The position numbers were made by a program, and so were the translations under genes. Below, one piece after another: positions 41,024 through 44,288 of a stretch of DNA of 44,288 bases. Origin of the DNA: Oscillospiraceae bacterium (GTDB taxonomy: Bacteria > Bacillota > Clostridia > Oscillospirales > Ruminococcaceae); contig JAEEXH010000016.1 of NCBI GenBank assembly GCA_016291435.1, positions 1 to 44,288 on the forward strand, given 5' to 3'. The notes below the pieces were generated by a model. The model did not search any database, was not told the origin of the DNA, and saw only the letters and a list, made by a program, of their open reading frames with translations. Numbering within the stretch: the first letter of the stretch is position 1; every line of letters starts with the position of its first letter.

Positions 41024-41785
41024 ATGGCAATCAGTACATTCCAGCGCCGTGAAGTCAAGTTTCTGATGTCGATGGAGCAGTATGAAGCATTGCTGCCGGT
41101 CGTACATGAGCATATGAATCCCGATCAGTACTGTGTGGACGGACGGGAATACGGCATCTATAATCTGTATTATGATACACCTGACAATCTTCTGATCCGC
41201 CGCTCGCTTGAGAAACCCTATTATAAGGAGAAGCTCCGCCTGAGAAGCTATTACTCCCCTGCCGACCCTGAGCAGTCTGTGTTTCTTGAGGTCAAGAAAA
41301 AGATCGGCGGCATCGTCACAAAACGCAGAGTCTCCATGACAGTTGCGGAGGCTGAAAGCTACATCCAGACCCGCGTGAAGCCCTATTACGAGCGCTTCAT
41401 TGATCTTCAGGTCATCCGCGAAATGGATGTCTTCCTCAATTCCTATGATTCCATCGCGCCGCGCCAGTATATCAGCTACCAGCGCTCCGCATTCTTCGGC
41501 AAGGATGATCCCGAGTTCCGTCTGACCTTCGACCGCGACCTCACCGAGCGCCGCTTCGATCTCAGCCTCTCAAAAGGAAATTACGGCAACAAGATCATCG
41601 CAGCCGATCAGCGTCTGATGGAAATTAAGGTTCCCGGCTCTATCCCGATGTGGATGAGCAACGCACTCTCTGAGCTCGGGATCCGCCGTCACAGCTTCTC
41701 AAAGTACGGCAGAGCATATCAGAGCTTTGTGCAGGAATCTGTCCGCGCAGGACAGCAGGAAGAAAGGAAGGTCACCTATGCTTAA
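41024..41785 (+). CDS. VTC-domain protein (polyphosphate polymerase-like)
   Basis: A 253-residue soluble protein with the VTC/CYTH-like tunnel fold: FQRREVKFLM at the start, YNLYYDTPDNLLIRRSLEKPYYKEKLRLRSY, VFLEVKKKIGGIVTKRRVSM, and LMEIKVPGSIPMWM. Yeast Vtc4 makes polyphosphate with this domain. In Firmicutes the VTC protein is usually next to DUF4956 and, often, CotH or Cthe_2159-type surface proteins; the substrate there is not settled. AAAAGGAGG precedes the ATG at 41024. It overlaps the next gene by 8 bp. Confidence 0.9.
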   Translation: MAISTFQRREVKFLMSMEQYEALLPVVHEHMNPDQYCVDGREYGIYNLYYDTPDNLLIRRSLEKPYYKEKLRLRSYYSPADPEQSVFLEVKKKIGGIVTKRRVSMTVAEAESYIQTRVKPYYERFIDLQVIREMDVFLNSYDSIAPRQYISYQRSAFFGKDDPEFRLTFDRDLTERRFDLSLSKGNYGNKIIAADQRLMEIKVPGSIPMWMSNALSELGIRRHSFSKYGRAYQSFVQESVRAGQQEERKVTYA

Positions 41786-42554
41786 TCTTACCGCAGCGGC
41801 GTTTGCCGCAGCCGATATTTTCGCAAGACTGTTCAACGATCAGTCGGTCTACTGGAGCGACACCTCCGGGCATGTCACATTCAAGGTCGTGATGCTCTGC
41901 ATCGTCTCTGCGCTCGTGCTCGGATTCCTCGTCAGTCTCCTCTATATGTTCACGAACCGCAAGAAGGGCTACGCGCAGAGCCTTGTAATCGCATTCCCGA
42001 TGCTCTCCGCGCTCGTCTGCACCGTCATCATCATGATGTGCCTGCTCGTGGACGGCTCCGACGGCACCAAGGCAGCCATCACGCTCACCGGTGCCTTCTC
42101 GCTCACACGCTTCCGCAGCGCGCCCGGAGACCCCAAGGACATTGCGTACATCTTCTTCGCACTCGTCATGGGTGTTGTCTGCGGCATCGGCTGCGTCGGC
42201 TACGCCGGCCTGATCTTTGTCATCCTCGCAGTTGTGATGATCGTCATTTCGCTCACCAACTTCGCAGCACCCAAAACACAGGATATGACCCTCAAGATCA
42301 CCATTCCGGAGAACCTCAACTACAACGGTCTCTTCGATAAGATTCTCGACCAGTACACCTCCGCATGGACCCTCCGCAGAGTCAAGACCACCGATTTCGG
42401 CACGCTCTTTGATCTCATCTACGACGTCCGCATCAAGCATGATGCCGACCAGAAGAAGTTTATTGATGAGATCCGCACGCTGAACGGCAACCTGAATGTC
42501 ACGCTGGTGCTCTACCGCTATGACGATCAGATTTACAATACCAAGAATAAGTAA
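41778..42554 (+). CDS. DUF4956 membrane protein
   Basis: A 258-residue protein. About five helices occupy residues 30-175 with the diagnostic GAFSLTRFRSAPGDPKDIAYIFFALVMG-type stretch (short motif FRSAPGDPKD). A cytoplasmic C-terminal domain follows (LKITIPENLNY, then LRRVKTTDFGTLFDLIYDV). DUF4956 is the regular membrane partner of bacterial VTC proteins. The start at 41778 follows AAAGGAAGG and overlaps the VTC stop (ATGCTTAA). Confidence 0.92.
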   Translation: MLNLTAAAFAAADIFARLFNDQSVYWSDTSGHVTFKVVMLCIVSALVLGFLVSLLYMFTNRKKGYAQSLVIAFPMLSALVCTVIIMMCLLVDGSDGTKAAITLTGAFSLTRFRSAPGDPKDIAYIFFALVMGVVCGIGCVGYAGLIFVILAVVMIVISLTNFAAPKTQDMTLKITIPENLNYNGLFDKILDQYTSAWTLRRVKTTDFGTLFDLIYDVRIKHDADQKKFIDEIRTLNGNLNVTLVLYRYDDQIYNTKNK

Positions 42555-42579
42555 ACAAGATGCCTGAAACGGCTCTTTT

Positions 42580-42618
42580 CCGAAAAGACTGAGGCAGCCC
42601 CTCAGTCTTTTTCGGCAA
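42580..42618 (+). terminator. Strong hairpin between DUF4956 and the lipoprotein gene
   Basis: CCGAAAAGACTGAGG (42580-42594) pairs with CCTCAGTCTTTTTCGG around a short loop, a stem of about 15 bp. The T run lies within the right arm, so termination is probably partial and leaves lower expression downstream. Confidence 0.65.
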
Positions 42619-42644
42619 CGGGGAGAGAAAGGATTTGTGCAGCC

Positions 42645-44177
42645 ATGAACAAGAAAACAAACCGCACGAAAAAGATGAGTGCCCTGCTCCTTGCACTTCT
42701 GCTCGCAGCAAGCATGACCGCATGCGGCGGCTCCGGCAGCAGCAGCACCGGCACGGCGGAAAACAGCAGCGCATCCGGCGTCTCGGATGACGAAAGCCAT
42801 GCAGCGGAGGAATCCGGCGCAGAAGAGAGCAGCGAATCCGGCGAGGACTCCGCTGCGCCCGCAAAGGCAGACAGCAGCAGTTCCTCCGCCGATTCCAAAA
42901 GCGATGAAAGCTCCGTCAGCGACGAATCCTCAGCGGGCGGCGCATCGGACAGCTCCGCAGCAGAGGGCAATTCCGGCAATACAGGCAACACCGGGAACAC
43001 CGGCAATACCGGCAACACCGGCAATGCCTCCTCCGGTGGAAACAGCAGCTCCGGCTCCGGCAATGCTTCCTCCGGCAGCAGCACCAAGACCGAGGATTCC
43101 AAGTCTGAGAGCGGCAGCGGCAGTCAGGGCAGCAGCTCCGGCAATTCCGGCAGCACCGGCTCTGAGAACAGCTATGTCGATCAGGACAGCGACCTCGACA
43201 CGCAGGACGAGGAAAAGCCGACCAAGTATATCTACCTGAACGGCAGCTCCGGCAAGTATGACGGCGAGGGCATCTCGATCAGCGGCAGCAAGATCACCAT
43301 TTCCAAGGGCGGTCACTACGAGATCTCCGGCACGCTCGACAACGGCCAGATTTACATTATGACCGATAAGAAAAAGGTCAAGCTGATGCTCAACAACTGC
43401 TCCATCACAAACAAGGCGGGCGCCGCAATCTACTGCATGCAGGCGAAAAAGGTCACGCTCGAATCGCTCCCCGGCACGGTCAATACCATCAGCGACGGCG
43501 GAACGCATGACGAGGACAACGGTGCAGTTTTCTCTGAGGACACCGTCGTCTTAAAGGGCGAGGGCGTCATCAATATCAACGGCGTCTATGCACACGGCAT
43601 TCAGTCCGATGATGACATCAAAGTGAACGGCGGCACAGTCAACATCACCGCGGCCAAGAGCTGCCTGCACTCCAACGACGGCATCGAGATCAACGCCGGC
43701 ACGCTCTATTGCTACGGCGGCACCAACGGCATCAAGACCGACGGCTATATCACCGTCACCGGCGGCACCTCGACCTTCATCGGCGGTGTGCGCGAGGACA
43801 AGGGTTCTATCTACTGTGACGGTTCCTTTACAATCACCGGCGGCACCTTCTATGCAATCGGCAACACCGTCACAGCGCCCGATGCCGCAACCACCACTGC
43901 AAATATCATCGGGCTCACCTTCGCGAACGCGCAGCCCGCGAACACTGGAGTGACTGTCACGAGCGGCGGCAACCAGATCTTCACGCTCAGCTCGCCCAAT
44001 TCCTTCAAAACCGTGATGTACGCAGGCGGCAATCTGCTCAAAAATGCAAGCTACAATGTCATCTACGGCGGCACGGTCTCCGGCGCAAACAACTATGTCG
44101 GCGGCACGGTCTCCGGCGGCACAGACGGCGGCAGCTTCACCGCGGGCAATACCGTCACCATCCAGAACATTACTTGA
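42645..44177 (+). CDS. Surface lipoprotein with Cthe_2159-type carbohydrate-binding beta-helix
   Basis: A 510-residue protein with signal peptide and lipobox (AASMTAC, Cys27). Residues ~28-190 are low-complexity Ser/Gly/Asn/Asp, including five tandem NTG triplets (~108-123), and should form a wall-spanning spacer. Residues ~195-510 are a parallel beta-helix with repeating SGSKITISKGGHYEISGTL, then GGTVNITAAKSCLHSNDGIEI and GGTFYAIGN patterns. This is the Cthe_2159 (DUF4353) domain, whose founder binds acidic pectic polysaccharides and cellulose. It follows VTC and DUF4956 genes, a known association. Together with the PL11 lyase it suggests pectin use. The ATG at 42645 has AGAAAGGA upstream. 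Confidence 0.9.
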   Translation: MNKKTNRTKKMSALLLALLLAASMTACGGSGSSSTGTAENSSASGVSDDESHAAEESGAEESSESGEDSAAPAKADSSSSSADSKSDESSVSDESSAGGASDSSAAEGNSGNTGNTGNTGNTGNTGNASSGGNSSSGSGNASSGSSTKTEDSKSESGSGSQGSSSGNSGSTGSENSYVDQDSDLDTQDEEKPTKYIYLNGSSGKYDGEGISISGSKITISKGGHYEISGTLDNGQIYIMTDKKKVKLMLNNCSITNKAGAAIYCMQAKKVTLESLPGTVNTISDGGTHDEDNGAVFSEDTVVLKGEGVININGVYAHGIQSDDDIKVNGGTVNITAAKSCLHSNDGIEINAGTLYCYGGTNGIKTDGYITVTGGTSTFIGGVREDKGSIYCDGSFTITGGTFYAIGNTVTAPDAATTTANIIGLTFANAQPANTGVTVTSGGNQIFTLSSPNSFKTVMYAGGNLLKNASYNVIYGGTVSGANNYVGGTVSGGTDGGSFTAGNTVTIQNIT

Positions 44178-44238
44178 GGCAACACCGCACAGAGCTGGTG
44201 GTGCAGATGCGCAGTCAGATTTTTCGTCAGATTGTATA

Positions 44239-44278
44239 GAAATGACGCCGCTGGGCTGGCGCCCAGCAAGGAATTTCT
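44239..44278. repeat. Hairpin element after the lipoprotein gene
   Basis: GCTGGGC / GCCCAGC with a TGGC loop is enclosed by AGAAAT / ATTTCT. It may be the operon terminator or one end of a dispersed intergenic repeat cut off by the window edge. No gene is seen in 44178-44288. Confidence 0.5.
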
Positions 44279-44288
44279 GTGCAAGATG

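Noticed and set aside
42966..43024. Short direct repeats resembling a CRISPR or satellite
   Set aside because: They are in-frame codons for tandem Asn-Thr-Gly in the spacer of the lipoprotein.
44093..44284. 63-codon minus-strand frame at the window end
   Set aside because: It overlaps the end of the lipoprotein gene and an intergenic hairpin, and has no ribosome site or recognisable product.

Overview
The window looks like a chromosomal segment from a GC-rich, spore-forming, fibre-degrading Clostridia bacterium of the Ruminococcus/Oscillospirales type. The reasons are a secreted pectinase with a C-terminal dockerin (cellulosome attachment), a SpoIIID sporulation regulator, Firmicutes-type promoters (TTGACA-17-TATAAT), strong AGGAGG ribosome sites and a FolT gene behind a tetrahydrofolate riboswitch. 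I see no phage, transposase, CRISPR array, tRNA or rRNA gene. Calls rest on reading motifs by eye; no database search was run.

Layout. 1-5660: end of a histidine kinase, a small minus-strand RNA with its own promoter and terminator, a sugar-sensor/GGDEF protein, a DMT exporter, and a three-gene unit (membrane protein, XRE regulator, CPBP protease) behind four copies of a GTGA-N8-TCAC operator. 5662-5923 is a 131-bp tandem duplication. 6048-13084 (minus strand): a three-gene SPFH/zinc-ribbon unit resembling ydjG/ydjI of Bacillus, a large PL11 rhamnogalacturonan lyase with CBM13 and dockerin, and a cytidylate-kinase-like protein. 13291-14836: metY behind a leader encoding a 36-residue peptide with four Cys codons. 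15104-20782: xpt plus a BMP-type purine-nucleoside ABC transporter, a purine salvage block.

20851-32480 is the most distinctive region: an eleven-gene type VII (ESX/WXG100) secretion operon. It starts with an FHA-bearing EssC ATPase and a YukD-like ubiquitin fold, continues with small helical WXG100-type proteins, a 390-residue WXG-headed candidate substrate and a DUF4176 protein, and ends with a PP2C phosphatase and a Ser/Thr kinase. The kinase is fused to a DnaJ-C-like domain, two membrane helices and a biotinyl/lipoyl-like domain. Kinase, phosphatase and FHA together suggest control of secretion by threonine phosphorylation, as known for some type VI systems. EssA, EssB/YukC and EsaA/YueB are not recognised in the window.

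32541-44177: biotin ligase, spoIIID, pfkA, THF riboswitch-folT, proC, two membrane proteins, a minus-strand 22-residue protein with six cysteines, rplM-rpsI, a small membrane protein, a zinc-ribbon/TM2 protein, and a VTC-DUF4956-Cthe_2159-type surface lipoprotein unit.
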